Of a stretch of 64,000 nucleotides of DNA, positions 7,154 to 15,384 are shown piece by piece. Made by a program: the position numbers and the translations under genes. This DNA is from an uncultured Bacillota bacterium (GTDB lineage: Bacteria; Bacillota_I; Bacilli_A; RFN20; CAG-826), in contig CASFDV010000003.1 in the NCBI GenBank assembly GCA_949293555.1, positions 133,614-197,613 on the forward strand. The letters run 5' to 3'. The notes below the pieces were generated by a model. The model did no database searches, had not been told where the DNA came from, and saw only the letters and a program-made list of their open reading frames with translations. How positions within the stretch are numbered: the first letter of the stretch is position 1; each line of letters starts with the position of its first letter.

Positions 7154-8826
7154 TGGAAGAGACCGTCAAGATCCTCGCCCTCGGAGGGCTCGACGAGGCC
7201 GGGAAGGATTGCTACCTCGTCGACGTCTCCGGGGAGCTCTACGTCATCGGCTGCGGGCTCCGCTACCCGGACAAGACGATGCCGGGCGTCGACTACGTCA
7301 TCCCCGACTGCACCTACCTCATCGAGAACAAGTCGCGCCTCAAGGCCTATTTCCTCCTCCACGGGCACGAGGACGAGCTGGGCGGGCTCGTCTACCTCTA
7401 TGAGAACGCCCCGGCCCCCATCTATGGCTCGGACGTCACCCTCGCGATGCTCCGCCTCTTCGCGGAGAAGGCGGGGAAGGGGAACGTCTCCTTCGACCTC
7501 CGCCCCGTCGAGCCTACCTCGACCTTCAAGGTAGGGGATAGGACCTGCCACTTCTTCCAGACCGCCCACTCCATCGCCAGGAGCTCGGGGCTCGCCATCG
7601 ACACGAAATTGGGCCATGTCGTCTTCACCGGCGACTTCGTCGTCGAGAACAGCGCCGACCCGAACTACCTCCACGACATCAACGCCATCGCGCGGCTCGC
7701 CGAGACCCCGACCCTCGTCCTCCTCTCGGAATCGGGCTACGCCGAGAAGCCGGGCTACACCGCGCCCCGCCATCGCCTTTCCCATCACGTCGAAAGCGCG
7801 GTGAAGGACGCACCCGGGAGGACTTTCGCCGCCCTCTTCTCCAGCAACTACTTCAACATCGAGGAGCTGATCCGCATCGCCCGCGAGACGAGGAAGAAGA
7901 TCATCCCCTACGACCAGGAGACTTCCTCCCTCCTCAAGGCCGCCCAGGAAGTCGGCCAGCTCCAGATTCCCAAGGAGAACTTCGCGCCCTACGAGGACCT
8001 CAACCGCCTCCGCGACCAGGACGTCCTCGTCCTTCTCCTTGGCTCCGGGCGCGAGCTCTTCGGCAAGATCGCCCTCCTCGCCGCCGGGACGAACGAAACG
8101 CATAAGTGCTACCTCCGCGAGAGCGACCTCTTCCTCATGGCCGCTCCCGGGAGCGACAACACCGAGATCGAGGCCACCGACGCCCTCGACGAGCTCTACC
8201 GGAGCGGCTGCCACGTCATCTCCCTTTCGAAGAAGGACCTCCTCAGGATGCACGCCAGTGAGGAGGACCTCCGCATGATGGCCGCCCTCCTCAAGCCCCG
8301 CTTCTACCTCCCGGTGAAAGGCTTCTACAAGGACCTTCTCGCCAACGCCCGCCTCATCAGCACGATGGGCATTGGCCTCACCCATAGGAACATCATCATC
8401 CTCGACGACGGCATCACCGCCATCTTCGACAGGACCGGCGTCCGGACGATGGACGAGGGCGTGCCCCATGGGAACCTTCTCATCGACGGCATCGGCATCG
8501 GCGACGTGGGGAGGGAGGTTATCAAGGACCGCGAGAAGCTTTCCGGGGGAGCGATCCTCATCGGCATCACCGTCTCGAGGAAGCGGAAGGCCGTCCTCGC
8601 CGGGCCCGAGATCGAGATGAGGGGACTCGCCTACCTCAAGGAGACCGAGCCCATCCGCAGGGAGATCGCCAAGATCGCCGAGACCGCCCTCCAGGAAGGC
8701 CTCCGGAAGCCGGTCCCGGACCTGAACGCGATCAAGGGCGAGATCTACGACAAGTCGGTCCGCTACCTTCGCGGGCGCTGCCAGATGGAGCCGATGATCC
8801 TGCCCCTTCTGGTGGAAGTCGCCTAA
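7153..8826 (+). CDS. rnjB: ribonuclease J family protein, RNase J2-like with altered active site
   Basis: The 557 residues match the RNase J length and layout: metallo-beta-lactamase core, beta-CASP insertion, MBL completion, C-terminal domain. It begins with GGLDEAGK, the counterpart of GGLGEIGKN. The HxHxDH signature reads HGHEDE (residues about 73-78): the last metal-ligand His is replaced by Glu. The other landmarks AHSI, FTGDF and MHASEEDL are present. Bacillus RNase J2 also carries a changed motif here and is a weak nuclease that works in complex with J1, so J2-like is the best fit. A canonical J1 would be expected elsewhere in the genome. Confidence 0.75.
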   Translation: MEETVKILALGGLDEAGKDCYLVDVSGELYVIGCGLRYPDKTMPGVDYVIPDCTYLIENKSRLKAYFLLHGHEDELGGLVYLYENAPAPIYGSDVTLAMLRLFAEKAGKGNVSFDLRPVEPTSTFKVGDRTCHFFQTAHSIARSSGLAIDTKLGHVVFTGDFVVENSADPNYLHDINAIARLAETPTLVLLSESGYAEKPGYTAPRHRLSHHVESAVKDAPGRTFAALFSSNYFNIEELIRIARETRKKIIPYDQETSSLLKAAQEVGQLQIPKENFAPYEDLNRLRDQDVLVLLLGSGRELFGKIALLAAGTNETHKCYLRESDLFLMAAPGSDNTEIEATDALDELYRSGCHVISLSKKDLLRMHASEEDLRMMAALLKPRFYLPVKGFYKDLLANARLISTMGIGLTHRNIIILDDGITAIFDRTGVRTMDEGVPHGNLLIDGIGIGDVGREVIKDREKLSGGAILIGITVSRKRKAVLAGPEIEMRGLAYLKETEPIRREIAKIAETALQEGLRKPVPDLNAIKGEIYDKSVRYLRGRCQMEPMILPLLVEVA

Positions 8827-8884
8827 GCGAAAAAAGAAGTCCCTTTTGCGCGAATTTCGGCGCTCAGGGAAAAGATGACTAAGG

Positions 8885-8890
8885 TATAAT
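8885..8890 (+). promoter_or_regulatory. -10 box TATAAT, leaderless promoter of ftsK
   Basis: TATAAT is followed by six bases (CCGGGC) and then the ATG at 8897, so the predicted first transcribed base is the A of the start codon. There is no Shine-Dalgarno sequence and no clear -35. Confidence 0.65.
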
Positions 8891-8896
8891 CCGGGC

Positions 8897-11743
8897 ATGG
8901 AGAGAAAGCCCTATACCTCGGAGAGGACAAGGAAGGCGCTGGGCGCCCTCCTCGCCCTCCTTTCCTTGCTCGTCCTCCTTTCTCCGCCCTCGAGGCTCGC
9001 CCCCCTGGCCTTTCCTTTCTACTACCTCCTCGGTGCCGCGGGCATCTGGATCCTCCTTCCGTGGCTGATCCTCGCCGGGGCGCTCCTCTTCCTCTTCGGC
9101 CGTCTCCCGCGCCCTTGGGCGGGGAAGACCTTCTGGATCGCCCTCCCGATCCTCGTCCTTGGGCTTTCCTCTCTCCTTGGGGTCATCGCCGAGGACATGG
9201 GCCGCCTTCTTGACATCGGCTACGACCTCTCCTACTGGAACTCCCTCGCCCTCTCCACCCTCGAGGAGGGGATGGGCGTCCTCATGTACGCGGACGCGCT
9301 CACTCAAGGCGGGCTCCTTGGCTTCGGGATCGGGAAGCTCCTCGCCCCGGCAGGGATCGCCCTTGGGATCTTCCTTTCGGTGCTCCTGCTTCTCGTCGGC
9401 CTTCTTGTCCTCGCCCTTCCTCTCATCCACTTCCTCATGAGGAAGTCCAAAGGACGTCTCCGCTTCCAGAACATTGAGGAAGAGGAACCTTCCGCCCCCG
9501 AGGAAAAGGGCGGCGAGGCCCCGCGCCTGGTGATCGAGGAGAAGGAGGAGCCTCTCGACCCCCAGGGGGAGGAAGCCCCCGCGAGCCGCTCCGAGCTCTA
9601 CTTCGACCTCCCCGAGGACGGGCTTCCCAGGGAGGCCGCGCCGAGGACCCCTTCCGAAACCCCGATCCAGGACGGGGGGCTACGTCCCGCCGACTTCCTC
9701 GGGGCCTTCCGCCCCGGGACCTCCCCGAGGGAGGATCCGGAGCCACTGCCTCATGATGAGACCCCGGCAAAGGAACCTTTGACTCCTCCATCTTCCCAGC
9801 CTGTCCTTCCTCCCGTCCCTCCTGTTCCCGGGCCTGAGGAGAGGAAGCCTTCCACTGTTCCCGAGATTCGCCCCATCCCGCAGGGAGAGGCGCATAGGGA
9901 GACCCTTGCGAACGCGCTTCCCTCTAAGAAGGAAGAGCCTTTTCGTGAAGAACCCCTTCCTTCCCTCTCCCTTCCTCCTGAACCCGAAAAGCCGGCGGAA
10001 GAAAAGGGAACCGCGGGGATTTCGATGGATTCCGGGCTTGATGCGCCAGTTTTCCCTGGCATCCCCCGTTCGGAAGAGGAGACTTCCTCCGTCCGTCCCG
10101 CCGGGTTCGGGGGAGAGGTTCCCGCTCCGACGCCCGAGCCCCCCGCCCCTCCCGAGGTCCCGATCCTCGGGCCGGCCCTGACGCCCGAGGAGATTGCTTT
10201 GGCGAAGCTCCACCAGCCGCGGAGGAAGGAAAGGCCTCCCTACGAGCTTCCTTCCCTCGACCTTCTGAAGACCTACGGGAACGAGAAGAAGAGCGAGGCC
10301 CTCATCGCCGAGTGCGAGGCGAGGAAGGAGGCGATCGACCAGGCCTTCCGCGACTTGAACGTCGGCGCCTCAATCGCGAGCTACACCATCGGACCCTCCG
10401 TCACGCGCTACGACATCCAGACCGAGCGGAACGTCTCCGTCTCCACGATCGGGCGCTACATCGCCGACCTTTCCGTGCGCCTGGGAGGGGTGGCGACGCG
10501 CTACGAGCCCATCGTCATGGGTTCTTCCTACTCCGGCCTCGAGATCGCCAACGAGGAGACGACGACCGTCGGGCTCCGCGAGATGATCGAGGCGATGCCA
10601 CCGCGCGAGAAGCGGCCCTTCTCCATTCCCTTCGGGAAGTCCATCTCGGGGAAGTGCCTGAACGGGAACCTCGCCGAGTTCCCCCACATGCTCGTCGCCG
10701 GCACCTCGGGCTCCGGGAAGTCGATCTTCATGCACGGGCTCATCATGTCGCTCATCATCCGCAACAGGCCGGAGGACCTGAAGCTCGTCATCATCGACCC
10801 GAAGCAGGTCGAGATGAGCAAGTACCGCGACATCCCGCACCTCCTTTGCCCGATCATCACGGACGCCCACCAGGCGAAGGCGTGCCTCGAGCGCCTCATC
10901 GAGGAGATGAACCGTCGCTACGACCTCCTTTCCCTCGCCGAGGTGAGCAAGATCAGCGAGTTCAACGAGGACTACGCCGAGGAGCACGGGGTCGAGCCCC
11001 TTCCCGAGATCGTCTGCATCATCGACGAGTACGCCGACCTTTCCGACTCCTGCAAGGACATCGGGGCGCCCCTCCTCACCCTCGCCCAGAAGGCCAGGGC
11101 GGCCGGCATCAACCTGGTCGTCGCCACCCAGCGCCCCTCGGTCAACGTCATCACCGGCACCATCAAGGCGAACCTCCTCGTCCGGGTCGCCCTCGCCGTC
11201 ACGAGCGCCGTCGACTCCGGCACCATCCTCGACCAGGGAGGGGCGGAGAACCTCATCGGCAAGGGCGACATGCTCGTCAGCTGCACCGAGCTCTCGCGCA
11301 CCGGGCTCGTCCGCGCCCAGGGGTGCTACGTCAGCAACCGCGAGATCAAGGCGGTCTGCGACTTCATCCGCGGACAGATGGGCCCGGACTACGACCCGCG
11401 CTTCCTCCATCTCGACGAGGGAGGGGAGGACGCCTCGGGCGCCACGGGCCTCGCCCCGAGCCCCGAGCCAAGGCATCCCCGCCCCGCCCCGGGGATGGGG
11501 GACGAGGACCTCTACCAGGAGATCCGCCGCTCCGTCATGGCGCTCGACTACTGCTCCGTCTCCTGGCTCAGGCGGAACTACGGCCTCGGCTTCCCCAAGG
11601 CGGGTTCCATCATGGACCGCCTCAAGAAGGAGGGGATCGTCGCCGAGCTCGGGCAGAACGCCACCTCCTCCAAGGGCAGCAAGGTGCTCATCCATTCCGA
11701 GGAGGAGCTGGAGGGCGCCCCCGCCCCGGAGGATCCCTCGTGA
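8897..11743 (+). CDS. ftsK: FtsK/SpoIIIE-family DNA translocase
   Basis: This ATP-driven motor pumps chromosomal DNA at the division septum. The 948 residues contain four or so membrane helices (about 10-185), a long Pro/Glu-rich linker (about 190-440), the alpha/beta motor with Walker A GTSGSGKS near 601-608 and Walker B IVCIIDEYADL, and a C-terminal winged-helix gamma domain (about 868-935) that reads orientation sequences. The linker is long for a Firmicute SpoIIIE but normal for FtsK. It heads an operon: acpS overlaps its stop by four bases (GTGA) and a pullulanase overlaps acpS likewise. No Shine-Dalgarno sequence; a leaderless start is predicted. Confidence 0.95.
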   Translation: MERKPYTSERTRKALGALLALLSLLVLLSPPSRLAPLAFPFYYLLGAAGIWILLPWLILAGALLFLFGRLPRPWAGKTFWIALPILVLGLSSLLGVIAEDMGRLLDIGYDLSYWNSLALSTLEEGMGVLMYADALTQGGLLGFGIGKLLAPAGIALGIFLSVLLLLVGLLVLALPLIHFLMRKSKGRLRFQNIEEEEPSAPEEKGGEAPRLVIEEKEEPLDPQGEEAPASRSELYFDLPEDGLPREAAPRTPSETPIQDGGLRPADFLGAFRPGTSPREDPEPLPHDETPAKEPLTPPSSQPVLPPVPPVPGPEERKPSTVPEIRPIPQGEAHRETLANALPSKKEEPFREEPLPSLSLPPEPEKPAEEKGTAGISMDSGLDAPVFPGIPRSEEETSSVRPAGFGGEVPAPTPEPPAPPEVPILGPALTPEEIALAKLHQPRRKERPPYELPSLDLLKTYGNEKKSEALIAECEARKEAIDQAFRDLNVGASIASYTIGPSVTRYDIQTERNVSVSTIGRYIADLSVRLGGVATRYEPIVMGSSYSGLEIANEETTTVGLREMIEAMPPREKRPFSIPFGKSISGKCLNGNLAEFPHMLVAGTSGSGKSIFMHGLIMSLIIRNRPEDLKLVIIDPKQVEMSKYRDIPHLLCPIITDAHQAKACLERLIEEMNRRYDLLSLAEVSKISEFNEDYAEEHGVEPLPEIVCIIDEYADLSDSCKDIGAPLLTLAQKARAAGINLVVATQRPSVNVITGTIKANLLVRVALAVTSAVDSGTILDQGGAENLIGKGDMLVSCTELSRTGLVRAQGCYVSNREIKAVCDFIRGQMGPDYDPRFLHLDEGGEDASGATGLAPSPEPRHPRPAPGMGDEDLYQEIRRSVMALDYCSVSWLRRNYGLGFPKAGSIMDRLKKEGIVAELGQNATSSKGSKVLIHSEEELEGAPAPEDPS

Positions 11744-12060
11744 GAGTGGGGACGGACATCGTCCTCGTCGAGCGGCTCCAGGCCCCTTCCCGGCGCTTCC
11801 TCGAGGAGGTTCTCGCGGAAAAGGAGCGCGCCGACTATGATTCCCGGGGCGGCTCCCCGGAGTTCCTCGCCGGCCTCTGGGCGGCCAAGGAGGCCTACCT
11901 CAAGGCGACGGGGGAGGGGCTCGGGTCCCTCGCCCTCAAGGAAATCCAGGTGCTCCACGAGGAAGGGGGGAGGCCCTACCTCCTCGTCCAGGGAGCGCGC
12001 CACGAGGTATCGATCGCCCACGACGGAGGCTACGCGATCGCCGTAGTGATCATCCCATGA
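11740..12060 (+). CDS. acpS: holo-[acyl-carrier-protein] synthase
   Basis: AcpS transfers 4'-phosphopantetheine from CoA to a serine of acyl carrier proteins. The 106 residues begin VRVGTDIVLVERL, with the metal-binding Asp of GTDIV, and contain LWAAKEAYLKATGEG, the second family signature. The length is slightly below the usual ~120. The GTG start at 11740 overlaps the ftsK stop (GTGA) and its own stop overlaps the next start (ATGA), which fixes both ends. A likely substrate apart from fatty-acid ACP is the carrier domain of the fusion protein at 34035-36032. Confidence 0.9.
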   Translation: MRVGTDIVLVERLQAPSRRFLEEVLAEKERADYDSRGGSPEFLAGLWAAKEAYLKATGEGLGSLALKEIQVLHEEGGRPYLLVQGARHEVSIAHDGGYAIAVVIIP

Positions 12061-14204
12061 AAGACACTTTCCTCTCTGCCAGGCTCGTGGAGCCGGACCT
12101 CATCCGCCTCGTCCTCTTCAGCTCGCTTGCCTACGAGCCCTTCGAGGCGCTCCTGCTTGTCGACAAGAACGCCTACGTCCCCCTCCGGGCGAGCAGGGTG
12201 AACAGCACCGCGAACGTCCTCATCGCCGACTACCACCTCAAGGAGCCCCTGGAGCTCGGCCACAGCTACGCGCTTTCGATCTACAACTACCCGACCGTCC
12301 CTCTCGACGTGAGCGAGGCCACCTCCTTCCCCGACTTCGACCAGCGCTACTGCTACCTGGGCAACGACCTCGGCGCGACCTACCGCCCCGAGCACACCGA
12401 CTGGGCCCTCTGGGCCCCCTTGGCAAGCGCGGTCACCCTCAAGGTGAGAAGGAGGGACAACCAGACCGGGAGGTGGCACTACCGTCCGATGGAACGGGGC
12501 GAGCGCGGGGTCTGGCGCATCCGCCTGAAGGGGGACTACGCCCTCGCAAGCTACCTCTACGTCGTCACCAACAGCGAGGTCGAGAGCGAGTCCATCGACC
12601 CCTACGCGAAGGCCTCAGGCCCGAACGGCGAATGCTCGATCGTCCTCGACGAGGACGCCCTCCCGCCCCTCGACATGTCCGGGAAGGGGCTTCCCGCGAT
12701 CGAGGGCCCGGGGAGCGCGATCGTCTACGAGACCTCGATCCGCGACCTCACGGTCAACAAGGAGAGCGACATCTTCCGCAAGGCCCAGTACCTCGGCTTC
12801 GTCGAGGAAGGGAGGAGGACCCCGGGCGGGAATCCCGCCGGCTTCGACTACCTAAAGGGCCTCGGCATCACCCACGTTCAGATCCTTCCTTTCTATGACT
12901 TCTCCACCGTCGACGAGCGCCATCCCCTGGCTTCCTATAACTGGGGCTACGACCCGAAGCAGTACTTCGTCCCCGACGGAAGCTTCGCCAGCGACGTCGA
13001 GGACCCCCTTTCGCGCATCCGCGAGTGCCGGCAGATGATCCACGCCCTCCATGAGGCGGGGATCCGCGTCGTCATGGACGCGGTCTACAACCACGTCTAC
13101 GAGTACCAGCGGAGCTCCTTCGAGAAGGTCGTCCCCAACTACTACTTCCGGAGGCGCAGGGACGGGAGGATGGCCAACACCTCCTACTGCGGGGACGACG
13201 TCGCCTCCGAGCGACCGATGGCGCGGAAGCTCATCGTCGACTCGGCGAAGCGCTGGATCGACTTCTATGGGGTCAACGGCTTCCGCTTCGACCTCATGGG
13301 GATCATCGACTGCGAGACGCTCCGGGCGATCGAGCGCTACGGGAAGAGCAAGGACCCCTCTTTCCTCGTCTACGGCGAGGGCTGGAACATGGGGGGCGAG
13401 TGCAAGGAGCCGCTCGGCCACATGGACAACTACCGCCTCCTCCCCGGCTTCGGCTTCTTCAACGACTACTTCCGCGAGAACGTGAAGAAGTTCCTCGCCT
13501 GCGACATGGGGGTGAAGGACCAGGTCAAGTACGTCTACCTCGGCTCTTCCTCGCCCTACTCCTGGATCGGGCCGAAGTTCCTCGACGCCGGGCAGTCGGT
13601 GAACTACATCGAGTGCCACGACGACAAGACGTTCTTCGACTGGCTCTCCGACGCCCGGGGCGACCTTTCCGCGAAGGAGAAGCTCGACCTCGCGAAACTG
13701 GGCGTCGCCTTCGTCCTCCTCTCCTTCGGGATGCCCTTCCTCCACATGGGCCAGGAGCTCGGGCTCACGAAGTTCGGGAAGCCCAACACGTACAATTCGC
13801 CGGACATCTACAACCAGATGCCATATCGCCTCCTCGACGAGCGGAAGGAGATGTATTCTTACTGCCGCTCCCTCATCGCCTTCCGCAAGAGGATCCCCGC
13901 CTTCCGCGAGGTGGAGCCCGGGAGGATCGCCCCCAAGGTTTCCTTCGAGGACCGCGGGGCGGCGCTCGTGGTCCATCTTTCGGGGGAAGGGCTCGGCGAC
14001 TGGGAGGAGCTGGACCTCTTCTTCAATCCCGCGCGGGAAGGACTCGTCCACGAGTACCAGGAGGACCGCATCCTCGTCCTCGACCGGACGGGGATGGTGA
14101 TGGACGCCGGCTTCAAGGCCAGGCGCCTCCAGGTGCCGGGGGAGTCCCTCGTCGCCGCCGGGCTGAAGAAGAGATCCACCAGGAAGGGCGGCCAAGGCCG
14201 CTGA
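12057..14204 (+). CDS. pulA: type I pullulanase (GH13)
   Basis: The enzyme hydrolyses alpha-1,6 branches of pullulan, glycogen or starch dextrins. It has 715 residues. The pullulanase-specific YNWGYDP motif is present, and the GH13 catalytic residues are visible as Asp412 (FRFDLMG), Glu441 (GEGWNMG) and Asp522 (CHDDKTF). An N-terminal beta-sandwich with a CBM48-like region precedes the barrel. There is no signal peptide, so it should act in the cytoplasm on imported or stored alpha-glucan. The ATG overlaps the acpS stop. Grouping with ftsK and acpS is metabolically odd and probably reflects dense packing. Confidence 0.9.
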   Translation: MKDTFLSARLVEPDLIRLVLFSSLAYEPFEALLLVDKNAYVPLRASRVNSTANVLIADYHLKEPLELGHSYALSIYNYPTVPLDVSEATSFPDFDQRYCYLGNDLGATYRPEHTDWALWAPLASAVTLKVRRRDNQTGRWHYRPMERGERGVWRIRLKGDYALASYLYVVTNSEVESESIDPYAKASGPNGECSIVLDEDALPPLDMSGKGLPAIEGPGSAIVYETSIRDLTVNKESDIFRKAQYLGFVEEGRRTPGGNPAGFDYLKGLGITHVQILPFYDFSTVDERHPLASYNWGYDPKQYFVPDGSFASDVEDPLSRIRECRQMIHALHEAGIRVVMDAVYNHVYEYQRSSFEKVVPNYYFRRRRDGRMANTSYCGDDVASERPMARKLIVDSAKRWIDFYGVNGFRFDLMGIIDCETLRAIERYGKSKDPSFLVYGEGWNMGGECKEPLGHMDNYRLLPGFGFFNDYFRENVKKFLACDMGVKDQVKYVYLGSSSPYSWIGPKFLDAGQSVNYIECHDDKTFFDWLSDARGDLSAKEKLDLAKLGVAFVLLSFGMPFLHMGQELGLTKFGKPNTYNSPDIYNQMPYRLLDERKEMYSYCRSLIAFRKRIPAFREVEPGRIAPKVSFEDRGAALVVHLSGEGLGDWEELDLFFNPAREGLVHEYQEDRILVLDRTGMVMDAGFKARRLQVPGESLVAAGLKKRSTRKGGQGR

Positions 14205-14234
14205 GGGGCATCAGGCCCCGGAAAGGAGGAGAGG

Positions 14235-14525
14235 ATGCTCTCCAGCGTTTTCCTCACGGGCCGGCTCGGCGAGAAGCTCGACGACAAGGTCCGCTACGTC
14301 GAGGTGGATCGGGTCATACCCGGCCCCACGGGCAAGTTCCTGACGGACAAGATCCCCTGCCGCGGGCTCTATGGGCCCCGGGGCCGCTTCATGAGCGCCC
14401 CCAGCGGCTCCTTCATCGCCCTCAAGGGCCGGATCGAGATGGACGAGCGCCACGGGCTCATCATCGTCGCCGAGATCGACGAAATGCATCGCCCGCGGAA
14501 AGAGGAGGGCTCTCCCTCGCTATAA
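14235..14525 (+). CDS. small OB-fold protein resembling a short single-stranded DNA-binding protein
   Basis: The protein has 96 residues. The N-terminus VFLTGRLGE and the pattern DKIPCRG...GSFIALKGRIE...GLIIVAEIDEMH follow the order of SSB beta-strands (VVLVGRL, FINCVAWG, GSLVAVEGR), but loops are short and the usual acidic C-terminal tip is absent. Start ATG 14235 has a strong AGGAGG five bases upstream. It lies 30 bases after the pullulanase and just before the plsC promoter. It may bind single-stranded nucleic acid, but the aromatic contacts of a true SSB are not obvious, so it may be an SSB-like paralogue. Confidence 0.5.
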   Translation: MLSSVFLTGRLGEKLDDKVRYVEVDRVIPGPTGKFLTDKIPCRGLYGPRGRFMSAPSGSFIALKGRIEMDERHGLIIVAEIDEMHRPRKEEGSPSL

Positions 14526-14526
14526 T
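14521..14526 (+). promoter_or_regulatory. -10 box TATAAT, leaderless promoter of plsC
   Basis: TATAAT is followed by GGCCCC and the ATG at 14533 (gap 6). The box overlaps the stop codon region of the preceding gene, so plsC has its own promoter. No Shine-Dalgarno sequence. Confidence 0.65.
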
Positions 14527-14532
14527 GGCCCC

Positions 14533-15336
14533 ATGCTGAAGTACCTCCGCCTCATCTTCGGGATCCTCCCGGCCCTCCTCCTCGAGTGGCCGCGCTTCGC
14601 CTGGTACGCCCGACATCCGGAACGGACGCCCCTGGCGGTCCGCTACAGGAGGATCCGCCGGCTCGTCCTCCGCCTCGTCCGCCTCCTCCATCCCGACTTC
14701 CATATCGAGGGGAGGGAGCTATTCCGCAGGATGCTCGAAGGGGAGCGGAGCTTCCTCCTCGTCTCCGACCACGTCTCGCTCCTCGACCCGGTCATCCTCA
14801 TCTTCCTGTCCGAGAGGCCCCTCAGTTTCGTCGCGAAGAAGGAAGTCATGTCCTACCCCCTCATCAGCCCGATCCTTCGCGCCCTGGGCGGGCTTTCGCT
14901 CGACCGCGAGGACCTCAAGGGCTCCGTCCGCGTCGTCCTCGAGCTCAGGAAAGGCCTTGAGAAGGACGAGGCGGCCTGGGGCATCTTCCCCGAGGGGACG
15001 AGGAGGAAGGATCTCGAGGGCCCCGTCCTTCCCTTCCATCCCGGCTCCTTCAAGGCGGCGCTCAGCGCGAAGAGGGACGTCCTCCTCCTGGCGATGGAGG
15101 GCCAGGAGCGGCTCCTTTCCTTCACCAGCTGGAGCCGCTACCCGATCGGGGTGCGCTTCCTTGAGGGCATCTCGATGGAAGAGGCCGCGGAGAAAGGGAG
15201 GACCACCGTCGAGATCGCCGAGCATGCGGAGAAGGTCGTCCAGGAAGGCGTCGCCCGCATCCACGAGGAGAACGAGGACTACGTGAGGAGAGGGCTCCAC
15301 AGGCTTCCCTGGCGGGGCGGCGCGAAGGTTCGCTAG
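14533..15336 (+). CDS. plsC: 1-acyl-sn-glycerol-3-phosphate acyltransferase
   Basis: The enzyme acylates lysophosphatidate to phosphatidate at the inner membrane face. It has 267 residues. The catalytic H(X4)D box appears as SDHVSLLD (about 77-84) and the phosphate-binding motif as FPEGTRR (about 154-160). A hydrophobic N-terminus (LIFGILPALLLEW) can associate with the membrane. It has its own leaderless promoter and a bidirectional terminator. Confidence 0.9.
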   Translation: MLKYLRLIFGILPALLLEWPRFAWYARHPERTPLAVRYRRIRRLVLRLVRLLHPDFHIEGRELFRRMLEGERSFLLVSDHVSLLDPVILIFLSERPLSFVAKKEVMSYPLISPILRALGGLSLDREDLKGSVRVVLELRKGLEKDEAAWGIFPEGTRRKDLEGPVLPFHPGSFKAALSAKRDVLLLAMEGQERLLSFTSWSRYPIGVRFLEGISMEEAAEKGRTTVEIAEHAEKVVQEGVARIHEENEDYVRRGLHRLPWRGGAKVR

Positions 15337-15342
15337 ATAGAA

Positions 15343-15377
15343 AAGAGGCGGAACCCTGCAGGAACCGCCTCTTTTTC
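15343..15377. terminator. bidirectional terminator between plsC and rsmF-like gene
   Basis: A GAGGCGG/CCGCCTC stem is flanked by AAAA on the left and TTTTT on the right, so it can terminate in both directions between convergent genes. Confidence 0.85.
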
Positions 15378-15384
15378 ATGGTTT

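Noticed and set aside
7054..8898. 614-codon minus frame opposite the RNase J-like gene
   Set aside because: Compositional shadow; the plus strand has the full RNase J motif set.
10312..11739. N-terminal extension of the acpS frame inside ftsK
   Set aside because: Arg/His-rich shadow translation; AcpS homology starts at GTG 11740.
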